A DNA stretch of 64,000 nucleotides from Sphingobacteriales bacterium (GCA_003963365.1 RXJG01000004.1:1281973-1345972); one strand, 5' to 3'; shown: positions 43,821-53,552, counted from the stretch's first letter. Notes: a model not told the origin generated them from the sequence alone. Made by a program: numbers and translations.

Positions 43821-46595
43821 TTACCATTTAGCCGGTTTTCCATTTTTACTGAAATTATAGATAAATGAAAGCAGGAAGAAACGCTGTATAACATCGCTCC
43901 TGGTTTCAGATATAAAGTTGCTGCTGATATTGCGGTTGATGCCACGGTTTTGATTGAAAATATCGTTTACATATAACTTCACTTCCAACTTTTCCTCTTT
44001 CATAAATGCTTTTTTAATGGAAGCATTTACGAAATAAGTATTTTGCCCGGCACTGAAAATGTTTGTTTTTTGAAAGATGTTGATCTCACTCTCCACAGCG
44101 ATATAAAATTTCTTTGGCAGTTTAAAATTAAAGTTGGGATAAGAATTAAATGTCCAGTATTTGGTGATGATATTTTTGTTGATAGAGGAGCGGCTGTAAT
44201 TACGGGCTGCTTCCACATTTACCCAGAAGTTAATCCATTTATCTGCCCAGTAACCCAGGCTGATACCCATACCCAGGTTATTATTATCGGTGACGTTTCT
44301 TTGTCCGTTTACATAATTAATAAAGCGGCTGATGGACGGATTAAAATTAAAACTCAGGTTCATTTGTGGTCTTACTTCAAAATTGTAAGAGGCCCATATA
44401 TTACCATTATAAGTACCGTTAACATTAATAGCCTGGTTGGTGCGTACACCATTGGCGTTAATAGTGTTTTTATTGGTGATGGCATTTTGTGTTATGGTGA
44501 AATTGGCATTAGCCCATATACCCCGGTTTTTAAAAACTTTATATTGGTTAAAACCTAAATTAAAATTGTGGCGGAATGATTGTTTTAAATCAGGATTACC
44601 AATGGTTATGTTGAGCGGATCAATATTGTCAATTAAAGGATTGATTTGAGATAAAGTTGGATTGGCAGTAGAACCATTATACCGGAAGTTCCAGCCCGTT
44701 TGTTTTTTGGGAGAATAACGGAAACTTAAAGAAGGTAAAAAGTTGGTAAATCCAATGCTTCGTTTAACCGTTGAATCAATAATTCTTACACTATAGGAGG
44801 TATGACCAAGCCCCGTTCCCACGGAGAAATTGATTTTTTTCAATGTCATACGGAAGTTTACACCGCCCTGGTTGTCCATTGTACGGAAAAGAAAATGATT
44901 GCTGAGTGAATCAACTTTAAAATCGTACTTGGGATTATTATTTAATTTTTCAAACGTGTTTCTTTCGGCATCATTGCGGCTCAACCCAAGCCGGTAATTT
45001 AGTTCCAGGAAAGTGTTTTTCCAAAGCGGTTCGGTATAAGTGGCCTTGGTTTCCCAGCGAAGCAGGTTTTCATTAATCACTTTATTCTGGTCGGTTAATA
45101 ATTTTCTTTCAAAAGCTCCATTGTTGTCATACAGATTAATATCCGATAATAAAAATCCTTCACTTTCCCTGTCTGTTTTATTAAGATTGGAATTTATGCT
45201 GATGGTTCTGCCTTTTTTCTTCAGTCGCTTTTTCCAGGTGAGGTCGGCATAGAAATTATTATTGGTTTCATTGTTGGAGTTAGATTGGTTATTGGTATTA
45301 CTTAAAAACGGCTGATTGAATTTATTCTTTACGGTGTTGCTGAGTGTATTGCTGAACGAAGATGACTTTAAAAAAGAGCCATCTACTTTTAATTTTAATG
45401 TATTCGTACTGTCAAATGTCCATTCGTGTGTACCATATAAACGGTTGCGTTGTTTGTGACTGTTAAAACTTTGCCGGGAATTGGTTAGAAACGAGGAGTC
45501 CTGCAAAATGGTTTGATTAATGCCGGCTGTTGTACCGTTTACTTTTAAATCGTTAAACTGGTAAGTGGTGTTAAGGTTGTTTTTGTCTTTATTCCACTTG
45601 TCATTGTATAAAATACCAGCAGTAGTTGCGTTAGGGAAACCTTTTCCATTGGTAAAGTCATCGCCGTTGTTATACATCCACACACCGCCATCATCAGTAA
45701 ACTCGGTAGTGGTATTTAAATCGGTACTGTAGTTGCGCCTTTCGTTCCAGTCGAGCGACTGGTAACGGGTATTATCATTAGTTAAGTAGGCAGCTATTTT
45801 TCTTTTAGCCTTAAAAGCATTGAACAGCCCTTTGCCGTACCGGTAATGATCAAAATTGCTTCCTGCTTCCAGTTTTCCAAAATATCCTTTCTTCTTGTCT
45901 TCTTTTAATTCAAGGTTGATGGTTTTAGTTTTTTGGCCATCATCAATTCCTGTAAAAGCGGCCTGCTCACTTTTTTTATCAAACACCTGTACTTTGCTCA
46001 CGGCATCAGCTCTCAGGTTTTCGGTAACCACGGCGGGATCATCGCTAAAGAATTCTTCACCATCTACAAATACCTTTTCTACTTTTTCACCCTGTGCCGT
46101 AATTTCTCCTTTACTGTTAACCTGTATGCCCGGGAGTTTTTTTAATAAATCCTGTACATTGGCATTTGCTCTTACTTTAAAACTATCCGCAATAAATTCT
46201 GTGGTATCACCTTTAATTCTTATTGCTGAAATTTTTTGTTTAACAATTACATCCTCCAGCAATTTTGCTTTTGTTACTACCGGAATATTTACCTTTTCAA
46301 GAACAATATTCTCTGTTAATTCAATGTCCTCCACATAATCCGCATAGCTGGGATAGGTAATACTGAGGATGATTTTTCCGGCGGGTAAATTTTTGAGTTC
46401 AAAGTTTCCTTTACTGTCTGTTCGGGTAAATTTTATTAAAACTGAATCCCTGGCTCTTAGCACTGAAACAACCGCATTATGAAGATGCTGATTGTTTAAT
46501 GTGTCATTTACACTTCCTTTAATGGTGGAGTTTTGTGCGTTAGTGGTTAGCCATAAACAACCCAGGATAAAAGTTAGAATGGTAAGTTTTTTCAT
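43821..46595 (-). CDS. outer-membrane beta-barrel receptor, TonB-dependent type with carboxypeptidase-regulatory domain
   Basis: 924 residues. Signal MKKLTILTFILGCLWLTTNAQ, CarboxypepD_reg domain (about 25-105: IKGSVNDTLNNQHLHNAVVSV, DSKGNFELKNLPAGK), a plug (VQDLLKKLPGIQVNSKGEI, VEKVFVDGEEFFSDDPAVVTENL), then a large barrel. Proteins of this outer-membrane beta-barrel family accompany GLPGLI proteins in many Bacteroidetes. The pair sits between the amylase and glgB but on the opposite strand; nothing shows that it moves sugars. Confidence 0.9.
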   Translation of the reverse strand: MKKLTILTFILGCLWLTTNAQNSTIKGSVNDTLNNQHLHNAVVSVLRARDSVLIKFTRTDSKGNFELKNLPAGKIILSITYPSYADYVEDIELTENIVLEKVNIPVVTKAKLLEDVIVKQKISAIRIKGDTTEFIADSFKVRANANVQDLLKKLPGIQVNSKGEITAQGEKVEKVFVDGEEFFSDDPAVVTENLRADAVSKVQVFDKKSEQAAFTGIDDGQKTKTINLELKEDKKKGYFGKLEAGSNFDHYRYGKGLFNAFKAKRKIAAYLTNDNTRYQSLDWNERRNYSTDLNTTTEFTDDGGVWMYNNGDDFTNGKGFPNATTAGILYNDKWNKDKNNLNTTYQFNDLKVNGTTAGINQTILQDSSFLTNSRQSFNSHKQRNRLYGTHEWTFDSTNTLKLKVDGSFLKSSSFSNTLSNTVKNKFNQPFLSNTNNQSNSNNETNNNFYADLTWKKRLKKKGRTISINSNLNKTDRESEGFLLSDINLYDNNGAFERKLLTDQNKVINENLLRWETKATYTEPLWKNTFLELNYRLGLSRNDAERNTFEKLNNNPKYDFKVDSLSNHFLFRTMDNQGGVNFRMTLKKINFSVGTGLGHTSYSVRIIDSTVKRSIGFTNFLPSLSFRYSPKKQTGWNFRYNGSTANPTLSQINPLIDNIDPLNITIGNPDLKQSFRHNFNLGFNQYKVFKNRGIWANANFTITQNAITNKNTINANGVRTNQAINVNGTYNGNIWASYNFEVRPQMNLSFNFNPSISRFINYVNGQRNVTDNNNLGMGISLGYWADKWINFWVNVEAARNYSRSSINKNIITKYWTFNSYPNFNFKLPKKFYIAVESEINIFQKTNIFSAGQNTYFVNASIKKAFMKEEKLEVKLYVNDIFNQNRGINRNISSNFISETRSDVIQRFFLLSFIYNFSKNGKPAKW

Positions 46596-46712
46596 GTCGT
46601 TGGTTAAACTAAATAACTTATTAATTGCAAATTCATTATATTGACTATTATTTGCAACTATTGACTGTTAATTTTGGGCCAATGGTTAATTTTCAATTCT
46701 AATGGCAGTTAT

Positions 46713-48761
46713 ATGAGCGACAAAAAATCAAAAGGTTCGAAAGAGGATAAAAAAAAATCTTCTGCTAAAGAAGAAACAAAAAATACCGAAAAGAAAATGG
46801 AGGGTAAGAAGAAGGATAAAATCAACCGTTATGAAGAGGAACATTTTATTGATTCCTCAAAACCGGTATGGAATTACTCCCGTTTCCAGGGAGATGATAT
46901 AGCTAATTTTCAAAACGGCACCAATTACCGCCTGTTTGAATTATTTGGTTCACATGAAATGGAAGTGCTGGATACGCCGGGTTTTTATTTTGCCGTGTGG
47001 GCGCCTAATGCTTCTTTCATTTCTGTAATAGGAAATTTTAATGACTGGAATAAAGAATCGCATCCTTTATATGTTCGTTTAGATAAATCCGGTATATGGG
47101 AAGGATTTATTCCGCATTTTAAAAAAGGAGAAGTTTACAAATATCATATTCATGGATACAAGGGGCGACACTTAGATAAAGGTGATCCCTTTGCTATCTT
47201 CTGGGAAAAACGTCCGCTCACTGCATCTATCACCTGGAATTTGGATTATGAATGGAGAGATAAAGAATGGATGAGAAAGCGGCATAAACATAATTCATTA
47301 GAAGCTCCCTGGAGTGTGTATGAAGTGCATTTGGCAAGCTGGATGCGTCCCAATAAACATGATGAAGAATCGTATAACACGTACCAGGTTATAAAAGAAA
47401 AATTAGTTCCCTATGTAAAAGAAATGGGCTTTACCCATGTGGAGTTTATGCCGGTGATGGAACACCCGTTTGATGGTAGTTGGGGTTACCAATGCTGCGG
47501 TTATTTTGCGGCCACTTCAAGGTTTGGAGACCCGCAGGGATTTATGGATCTGGTAGATGCGTTGCATGAAGAAGGAATAGGAGTGATATTGGATTGGGTA
47601 CCTTCACATTTTCCTTATGATGCACATGGGTTGTTTATGTTTGATGGAACGCATACCTATGAATATGCTGATATGCGCAAAGGATTTCATCCCGACTGGA
47701 ACAGTTATATTTTTAATTATAAGAGGGGAGAAGTAAAATCATTTCTTATCAGCAGTGCTAAATTCTGGATTGAAAAATTTCATGCCGATGGATTGAGAGT
47801 AGATGCCGTTTCATCTATGCTCAAATTAAATTACTCCCGTAAGCATGGTCAATGGGAACCTAATGAATTTGGTGGTGATGGAAATTTAGAAGCCATTGCT
47901 TTTATTAAAGATTTGAATGAAACTTTATACCGTGATTATCCGGATATTCAAACGATAGCTGAAGAAGCAACCGACTGGCCGGGAGTTAGCAAACCAACCT
48001 GGCAGGGAGGCTTGGGTTTTGGAATGAAATGGATGATGGGCTGGATGCATGATTCATTAGATTATTTTAAAATAGATCCCATATTCCGCCAGTTTCACCA
48101 GGATAAGTTTGGCTTTAGCATGATGTATTATTACGACGAGAACTTTATGCTGCCTTACAGTCACGATGAGGTAGTGCACGGCAAAAGCCCTATGTTGTAT
48201 AAAATGCCGGGTGATGACTGGCAGAAATTTGCCAACCTTCGGTTGTTATATACATATATGTTCACCCACCCCGGAGGTAAACTCCTGTTTATGGGTGATG
48301 AATTTGGGCAAAGCAGTGAATGGAATTATAAATCTGAACTCGACTGGCACCTGCTGGAATTTGACAGCCATAATTTATTAAGAATATGTGTTAAGGACTT
48401 GAATTATTTGCTGAGGAATGAACCTGCGTTGTATCAAAACCAGTTTAATATTTATGGGTTTGAATGGACTGATCTTAACCATCGCTCCGAGTCTGTCATT
48501 GCTTATCGCAGAAAAGGAAAAAAAACAAAGGATGATGTGGTAATTGTATTAAATTTGACACCCGTTGTCCGCAATGACTGGAAGTTGTATCTTGAGGGTA
48601 AAGAAAGCTGGACAGAAATTTTTAATAGCGACAGCAAAAATTACTGGGGCACCGGTAATACATATAATCCCGAAATACCCTGCACTTTGGTAGATAAAAA
48701 AGAAAAAAGGTTTGAACTCAACCTTCATTTGCCACCTCTTGGAGCCATCATCCTGAAATAA
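46713..48761 (+). CDS. glgB: 1,4-alpha-glucan branching enzyme (GH13_9)
   Basis: 682 residues from ATG 46713; upstream ATG/TTG codons would extend it. Residues 1-35 are a Lys/Glu-rich tail, followed by a CBM48 domain (FAVWAPNASFISVIGNFNDWN) and the GH13 barrel. Catalytic residues: Asp364 (GLRVDAVSSML), Glu417/418 (IAEEATDWPG), Asp485 (YSHDEVVHGKSPM). It makes alpha-1,6 branches in glycogen. A TAATTTTG element at 46671 with TTTGC upstream is a likely promoter, so glgB is transcribed apart from glgAC. Confidence 0.95.
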   Translation: MSDKKSKGSKEDKKKSSAKEETKNTEKKMEGKKKDKINRYEEEHFIDSSKPVWNYSRFQGDDIANFQNGTNYRLFELFGSHEMEVLDTPGFYFAVWAPNASFISVIGNFNDWNKESHPLYVRLDKSGIWEGFIPHFKKGEVYKYHIHGYKGRHLDKGDPFAIFWEKRPLTASITWNLDYEWRDKEWMRKRHKHNSLEAPWSVYEVHLASWMRPNKHDEESYNTYQVIKEKLVPYVKEMGFTHVEFMPVMEHPFDGSWGYQCCGYFAATSRFGDPQGFMDLVDALHEEGIGVILDWVPSHFPYDAHGLFMFDGTHTYEYADMRKGFHPDWNSYIFNYKRGEVKSFLISSAKFWIEKFHADGLRVDAVSSMLKLNYSRKHGQWEPNEFGGDGNLEAIAFIKDLNETLYRDYPDIQTIAEEATDWPGVSKPTWQGGLGFGMKWMMGWMHDSLDYFKIDPIFRQFHQDKFGFSMMYYYDENFMLPYSHDEVVHGKSPMLYKMPGDDWQKFANLRLLYTYMFTHPGGKLLFMGDEFGQSSEWNYKSELDWHLLEFDSHNLLRICVKDLNYLLRNEPALYQNQFNIYGFEWTDLNHRSESVIAYRRKGKKTKDDVVIVLNLTPVVRNDWKLYLEGKESWTEIFNSDSKNYWGTGNTYNPEIPCTLVDKKEKRFELNLHLPPLGAIILK

Positions 48762-48937
48762 CCACTCTTTACAGATCATCCCTTTGAGTAACTATTTTAC
48801 TTATTTATCCACATCCAATGCGGATTGGAATAATTATTGGGATTATGCTATACAGAAAAGAGTGTTTTTACGTTTACAATTTAATCAGAATGAGCTATTT
48901 TAGCGCTAATCCGTATAAACCGTATAATCCGTATTTT

Positions 48938-49975
48938 ATGAAAAGGCTATCCCTTCTTTCTATTTTCATTTTATTTATCAGCATTCATTGTTGGTCATTT
49001 AATTCAAATGACAGTGCACAGGTGTATTTGCAAAAAGGTTTACAGGCCAAAACCGAACGCCGCTGGCAGGTAGCCATTAATCACCTGCAAAAAGCGATGA
49101 CATTTGATTCCACTGACATCAAAGTATTAACAGCATTAGGTGAAGTGGCCATGGAAATGCGCCAGTATAATGCAGCTATTAATGCATTTGAAAAACTGGA
49201 TCGGGTAAGTCCCGATAATGAAAAGGCAATTGAAAATCTTGCGCAGTTGTATTCATGGTTCCGTAACAGTGAAAAAGTAAATTATTATGCAGGCAGGATG
49301 GAAAAGTTAAAGATTGGCGGTGGCAAGCCGCATTACCTGATAGGCATGGCTGCTTACCGGGATGAAAATTATGCTGTAGCCATTAACCGGTTATTGAACT
49401 ATCTCGATTATGATCCTCGTAATGCCGAAGTTTTGTATTCCATTGGCCGTTCTTATGTTGACCTTGAGCATTATGATAAAGCAGTAACTTATTATGAAAA
49501 AGCGATTGCGGCCGATTCGTCCAGCTTCATGCGTATTTATGAATTAGGAATGGTTTATTACAGCCTCTCCAATAATAAGAAAGCTATTGAATATTATGAA
49601 CTGGCTGCTACAAAAGGCATGCGGCAGGATGGTGAATATTTTGTAAATCTTGGTAACGTGTACATGAATGTAGGGGATACTAAAAAGGGGATTGAACTCT
49701 TTAAAAAAGCGCTGGAGAAAAAGCCCTTTACCCCTTCTATCATGAATGACCTGGCTTATGCGTATTATTATAATAAAAATTACCAGGAGGCCATTGATAC
49801 ATGGGACCAGGTAATGCAGGTAAATAAAAATGATGCCAAAGCTTTATTTATGATTGGTATGGCATACCAGAAAAAAGGTGATAAAGCCAAAGGACAAGCA
49901 CTGTGCGATAAAGCAATTGAATTGGATCCCAGCCTTGCCGGACAAAAACAGCAGAAGGGTGGATTTGGAATGTAA
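48938..49975 (+). CDS. TPR-repeat protein, exported
   Basis: 345 residues from ATG 48938; the frame is open further upstream, but MKRLSLLSIFILFISIHCWSF is a signal peptide and fixes the start. At least eight TPR units follow (AQVYLQKGLQAKTERRWQVAINHL, VLYSIGRSYVDLEHYDKAVTYYEKA, YFVNLGNVYMNVGDTKKGIELFKKAL, KALFMIGMAYQKKGDKAKGQALCDKA). TPRs are protein-binding scaffolds. The partner is unknown, and it probably acts in the periplasm. A strong terminator follows. Confidence 0.88.
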   Translation: MKRLSLLSIFILFISIHCWSFNSNDSAQVYLQKGLQAKTERRWQVAINHLQKAMTFDSTDIKVLTALGEVAMEMRQYNAAINAFEKLDRVSPDNEKAIENLAQLYSWFRNSEKVNYYAGRMEKLKIGGGKPHYLIGMAAYRDENYAVAINRLLNYLDYDPRNAEVLYSIGRSYVDLEHYDKAVTYYEKAIAADSSSFMRIYELGMVYYSLSNNKKAIEYYELAATKGMRQDGEYFVNLGNVYMNVGDTKKGIELFKKALEKKPFTPSIMNDLAYAYYYNKNYQEAIDTWDQVMQVNKNDAKALFMIGMAYQKKGDKAKGQALCDKAIELDPSLAGQKQQKGGFGM

Positions 49976-49998
49976 TGCTTCCCCGTTGATATAATTTT

Positions 49999-50028
49999 AT
50001 AATCCCGCCACCGGCGGGATTATTTTTT
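49999..50028 (+). terminator. strong Rho-independent terminator
   Basis: Perfect 11-bp stem ATAATCCCGCC / GGCGGGATTAT, loop ACC, followed by a T-run. Confidence 0.92.
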
Positions 50029-50035
50029 ATGCCTG

Positions 50036-50043
50036 TATCTTCG
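50036..50043 (+). promoter_or_regulatory. TATCTTCG -7 element of the FKBP gene
   Basis: TAnnTTCG followed by C, 14 bases before the ATG at 50058. Confidence 0.5.
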
Positions 50044-50057
50044 CAAAAAATATTGTC

Positions 50058-50492
50058 ATGGGAATTGCAGATAAACTCTCTCAACTGAAAAATGAAAAAG
50101 CAGCCGCTAACCTAAAAGCAGGGCAGGACTTTTTAGCAGCTAATAAATCAAAACCCGGTGTAACAGAATTAGCAAGTGGGTTACAGTTTGAAGTCATTCA
50201 CAACGGTGAAGGGATTAAACCAACAGCCAGTAATAAAGTTACCTGTCATTATCATGGTACATTGATTGACGGAACTGTATTCGACAGTTCGGTAAGAAGA
50301 GGACAACCTGCTACTTTTCCTTTGAACATGGTGATAAAAGGATGGACGGAAGGATTGCAACTGATGAATACCGGAAGCAAATGGCGTTTTTTTATTCCAC
50401 CACATCTTGGATATGGCGACAGACAAGTGAGTGCACAAATAGGTCCTAATTCAACTTTGATATTTGAAGTGGAGTTGATTGCTGTTTCCTGA
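50058..50492 (+). CDS. FKBP-type peptidyl-prolyl cis-trans isomerase
   Basis: 144 residues: a helical N-terminal arm (1-40, LSQLKNEKAAANLKAGQDFLAANK), then one FKBP domain with KVTCHYHGTLIDGTVFDSSVRRGQPATFPL, VIKGWTEGLQLM, and KWRFFIPPHLGYGDRQ with the usual active-site aromatics. Resembles FklB/Mip, whose helical arm dimerises. No signal peptide, so cytoplasmic. Catalyses prolyl bond isomerisation during folding. Confidence 0.94.
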   Translation: MGIADKLSQLKNEKAAANLKAGQDFLAANKSKPGVTELASGLQFEVIHNGEGIKPTASNKVTCHYHGTLIDGTVFDSSVRRGQPATFPLNMVIKGWTEGLQLMNTGSKWRFFIPPHLGYGDRQVSAQIGPNSTLIFEVELIAVS

Positions 50493-50500
50493 TAAAGTTG

Positions 50501-50545
50501 TGAATGGTGAATAGTCAATGGTCAATGGTGAATGGTCAATGCTGA
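50501..50545. repeat. GTGAATGGTCAATG-type short-word repeat
   Basis: GTGAATGGTGAATAGTCAATG, cut and permuted as GTCAATGGTGAATGGTCAATG, follows the FKBP stop directly. Another example of the short-phrase intergenic repeats. Confidence 0.5.
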
Positions 50546-50596
50546 AGTAAGAAATTTGAAATAGGGAATGAGCAAGTTGACAAACAAACTAATCAA

Positions 50597-51250
50597 CTAC
50601 TTTCCTAACTCCCTCAGCTCAATATTTTCAAAACTGTTTTTGTTGCCAGCATTTTTGGCAAGATGAAGTAATGCTTTAGCCAATGTATCTGACCAGATAA
50701 TTTTTGAAGGAGCTAATTTTTCCACCAGTGGGAATAATGGATAAATTAATTTATAGAGGAATGGTGCTTTTGGGTTTTTATGTCTTGGATTAACGGCATC
50801 AGGTCTTGCAATAATCACATTTTTTAATCCGCAGTTGAATAAAGCATTTTCTGTTTTGCCTTTTATGCGGCTGAATAAAGTGCGGCTTTTTTCAGTTCGG
50901 TCTGCACCATCACCACTTACAAATACAAAGCGGATAGATGGGTTTACCTGTAAACAAAACTTAGCACAGGCAATTGTATAATCATAAGTGATCTCAATAT
51001 ATTTTTCTTTGCTTACCTGTGTTTGTGAAATACCTAAACACCATATTAATGCATCGGCTCTTTTAAAATATTCTTCTGTTACTGTATAATTCAGAAAATC
51101 TTTATGCTGTACAACAGTGATTTTAGGATGAGTAATTTCCGGTTGATTGCGCACCAGCAAAATGATCTCATCAATAGCATCATCGAGGACGGCTTGTCTT
51201 ACTGTTTCTGCCCCAACTAAACCCGCGGCACCGGTGATGAGTATTTTCAT
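50597..51250 (-). CDS. NAD(P)-binding oxidoreductase (atypical SDR, NmrA/Rossmann type)
   Basis: 217 residues. ILITGAAGLVGAETVRQAV is the GxxGxxG cofactor loop; IWCLGISQTQVSKEKYIEITYDYTI and VFVSGDGADRTEKSR follow, and VIIARPDAVNPRHKN near the end. It resembles the small HTATIP2/YwnB-type atypical SDRs. No clear catalytic YxxxK, so it may bind NADP without classical reduction. It is monocistronic between convergent FKBP and an unrelated hypothetical gene. Confidence 0.82.
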   Translation of the reverse strand: MKILITGAAGLVGAETVRQAVLDDAIDEIILLVRNQPEITHPKITVVQHKDFLNYTVTEEYFKRADALIWCLGISQTQVSKEKYIEITYDYTIACAKFCLQVNPSIRFVFVSGDGADRTEKSRTLFSRIKGKTENALFNCGLKNVIIARPDAVNPRHKNPKAPFLYKLIYPLFPLVEKLAPSKIIWSDTLAKALLHLAKNAGNKNSFENIELRELGK

Positions 51251-51378
51251 ATGTTTCTTAACTGGCTTTATTTACGCAATATTTGTTACACTGGATTGCT
51301 TAATTTATACTCTGATAAAGATATTTATTTCACAGATTGAACTTAGATTGTCAGCCATTTACAATGTCCTTGGGAGTA

Positions 51379-51891
51379 TTAATTAAATGGAAATTTCATC
51401 TTTTTATTACCGGAAGAAAGTATTTTTTTATTATCCAGGTAATCTTTTAAAATTATAAGCGATTTAATGTTTTGCCCTGCAACTTGTATTTCGATATTAT
51501 CGTTTGTCTTCATAATTAGCCCTTGCCAAGTTTTCAAGTTATTCCTGTGGGTAGTTTGATAATATTCATTTATCTCATTTGCCTTTATTGTCTTTTTACT
51601 AAAAGGTTTGAAAAATGTTATAGAGTCATCATTTGTATCGATCAATATTTTATTAATACTTAAAAGGGTGCTCAACACTTTTATCATCAAGAAACTTATT
51701 AATGCAGTAAATAAATATAATAGGTAAGCGGCTTTAAATATAAAATGAATAGGTTCGATTGTGAAAAGTATATTTTCGTTATAAGGGTCTTTTAACCCGA
51801 ATGTGGCGATCATAATGATGATAAGCAACAACAAGAACAGCATAACTAAACGTCCAATGATATTGGCATAATTTCTAGGCAGTGTCAACAT
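51379..51891 (-). CDS. hypothetical membrane protein with PH-like C-terminal domain
   Basis: 170 residues. Two membrane segments, LVMLFLLLLIIIMIATFGL (about 14-32) and FKAAYLLYLFTALISFLMI (about 52-70), then a domain with alternating strands (ILIDTNDDSITFFKPFSKKTIKANEINEYYQTT, WQGLIMKTNDNIEIQVAG) and a final helix, a layout like bacterial PH-domain membrane proteins. Function unknown. Codon use is plainly more AT-rich than in its neighbours. Confidence 0.65.
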   Translation of the reverse strand: MLTLPRNYANIIGRLVMLFLLLLIIIMIATFGLKDPYNENILFTIEPIHFIFKAAYLLYLFTALISFLMIKVLSTLLSINKILIDTNDDSITFFKPFSKKTIKANEINEYYQTTHRNNLKTWQGLIMKTNDNIEIQVAGQNIKSLIILKDYLDNKKILSSGNKKMKFPFN

Positions 51892-52092
51892 GATAATATA
51901 AATCTACACATTCTAATTTAAGTTTCAAGTAATCCTGAACGAACACTAAGCAGACTTTATCTGATGCTCCAGCCAACAGCATATAAATTTTAAGAAGATT
52001 CCTCACTACGTTTCGGAATGACGCCTTGATGATGCGATGTTGTGAGTAGTAATGATAAACAAAAAAGGATCACAAGTTTCCCCGCAATCCCT

Positions 52093-52118
52093 GTCTGCCT
52101 GTCGTCAGACAGGCAGGC
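52093..52118. repeat. REP-like palindrome CTGCCTGTC-GTCA-GACAGGCAG
   Basis: A perfect 9-bp stem, extendable by one G-U and one G-C pair, with loop GTCA, in the 254-base gap before lpdA. About 100 bases away is GATTCCTCACTACGTTTCGG (51999), another phrase I associate with dispersed bacterial intergenic repeats. Lies downstream of lpdA and upstream of the hypothetical gene, and could also end lpdA transcription. Confidence 0.6.
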
Positions 52119-52145
52119 TTTCAATCATATAAATCCCGGTTCAGA

Positions 52146-53552
52146 CTAAATATCTATCGCCTCACCATAAGCAGCAGCAGTTGCTTCTTTTACTGCTTCA
52201 CTCATCGTTGGGTGAGGGTGAACAGAGTTTAATATTTCGTGGTAAGTGGTTTCTAATTTTCTGGCTACCACTACTTCAGCAATCATATCAGTAACTCCAC
52301 TACCAATCATATGTGCTCCGAGGAACTCACCATACTTGGCATCAAAAATTACTTTTACAAAACCATCTGTATTACCGGCAGCACTGGCTTTACCACTGGC
52401 CATAAAAGGAAACTTACCCACCTTTACTTCATAGCCTGCATCCTTCGCTTGCTTTTCTGTATAACCAACAGAAGCAATTTCAGGAGTACAATAAGTACAA
52501 CCAGGAATATTATTATAATCCACCGGCTCAGGCAAGTGATGATATTTCTTTTCTAAATAACCAATATGTTCAGCAGCAAGAATTCCTTCTTTACCGGCAA
52601 CGTGAGCTAATGCTTGTCCCGGTGCACAGTCACCAATAGCATAAATAGAAGCTACATTGGTTTGACCATATTTATCCACAACGATCTTTCCTTTCTCTGT
52701 TTTAATACCGCTTTCTTCCAAACCAATATTTTCAATATTAGCAGCTATACCCACCGCACTTAATAAAATATCAGCTTCCAAACTAGTTTCACCACTGGCT
52801 GATTTTACTTTTGCTTTAACACCACTACCTGAAGTATCTACAGCAGTTACTTCAGCACTGGTCATAATGGTGATACCTTTTTTCTTCAGTTGCTTTTCCA
52901 GTTCTTTTGAAATTTCTTCATCTTCTACCGGCACAACTCTTGGCATAAATTCAACCACTGTAACTTTTGTACCCATGCTGTTATAGAAATCAGCAAACTC
53001 AACACCAATAGCACCACTGCCTACAACGATCATACTCTTTGGCTGCTGTGGTAATACCATTGCTTCACGGTAACCAATAATCTTCTTACCATCAATCGGC
53101 ATGGCCGGTAGCTGGCGGCTGCGGGCACCCGTTGCAATCACAATATATTTTGCTTCTACTACTTGTTTCTTTCCATCGGCAGCAGTCACTTCAATTTTTC
53201 CTTTACCGGCTATTTTACCATAACCCATTATCACATCAATCTTATTCTTCTTCATCAGGAACTGCACACCCTTACTCATCTTATCTGCCACCCCACGGCT
53301 GCGTTTAATCACCGCAGGAAAATCATGCTGCACACCAGTTATGTTGATGCCATAATTAGTACTGTGTTTAGCGTAATCATACACCTGTGCACTTTTCAAT
53401 AAAGCCTTTGTTGGAATACAGCCCCAGTTTAAACATACACCACCCAAACTTTCTTTTTCAATAATAGCTACTTTAAAACCAAGCTGTGAAGCACGGATAG
53501 CGGCGGGATAACCACCAGGACCACTACCGAGCACAATAACATCGTATGCCAT
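52146..53552 (-). CDS. lpdA: dihydrolipoyl dehydrogenase (E3)
   Basis: 468 residues. FAD loop DVIVLGSGPGGYPAAIRASQ, redox-active pair in GGVCLNWGCIPTKALLKSA (CxxxxC), NAD loop MIVVGSGAIGVEFADFYNSM, AIGDCAPGQALAHVAGKEG, and the C-terminal active-site HPHPTMSEAVKEA. It reoxidises lipoamide on pyruvate and 2-oxoglutarate dehydrogenases and the glycine cleavage system; pdhB is at 17417. A TACCTTCG element (53623-53630) lies about 70 bases upstream. Confidence 0.96.
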   Translation of the reverse strand: MAYDVIVLGSGPGGYPAAIRASQLGFKVAIIEKESLGGVCLNWGCIPTKALLKSAQVYDYAKHSTNYGINITGVQHDFPAVIKRSRGVADKMSKGVQFLMKKNKIDVIMGYGKIAGKGKIEVTAADGKKQVVEAKYIVIATGARSRQLPAMPIDGKKIIGYREAMVLPQQPKSMIVVGSGAIGVEFADFYNSMGTKVTVVEFMPRVVPVEDEEISKELEKQLKKKGITIMTSAEVTAVDTSGSGVKAKVKSASGETSLEADILLSAVGIAANIENIGLEESGIKTEKGKIVVDKYGQTNVASIYAIGDCAPGQALAHVAGKEGILAAEHIGYLEKKYHHLPEPVDYNNIPGCTYCTPEIASVGYTEKQAKDAGYEVKVGKFPFMASGKASAAGNTDGFVKVIFDAKYGEFLGAHMIGSGVTDMIAEVVVARKLETTYHEILNSVHPHPTMSEAVKEATAAAYGEAIDI

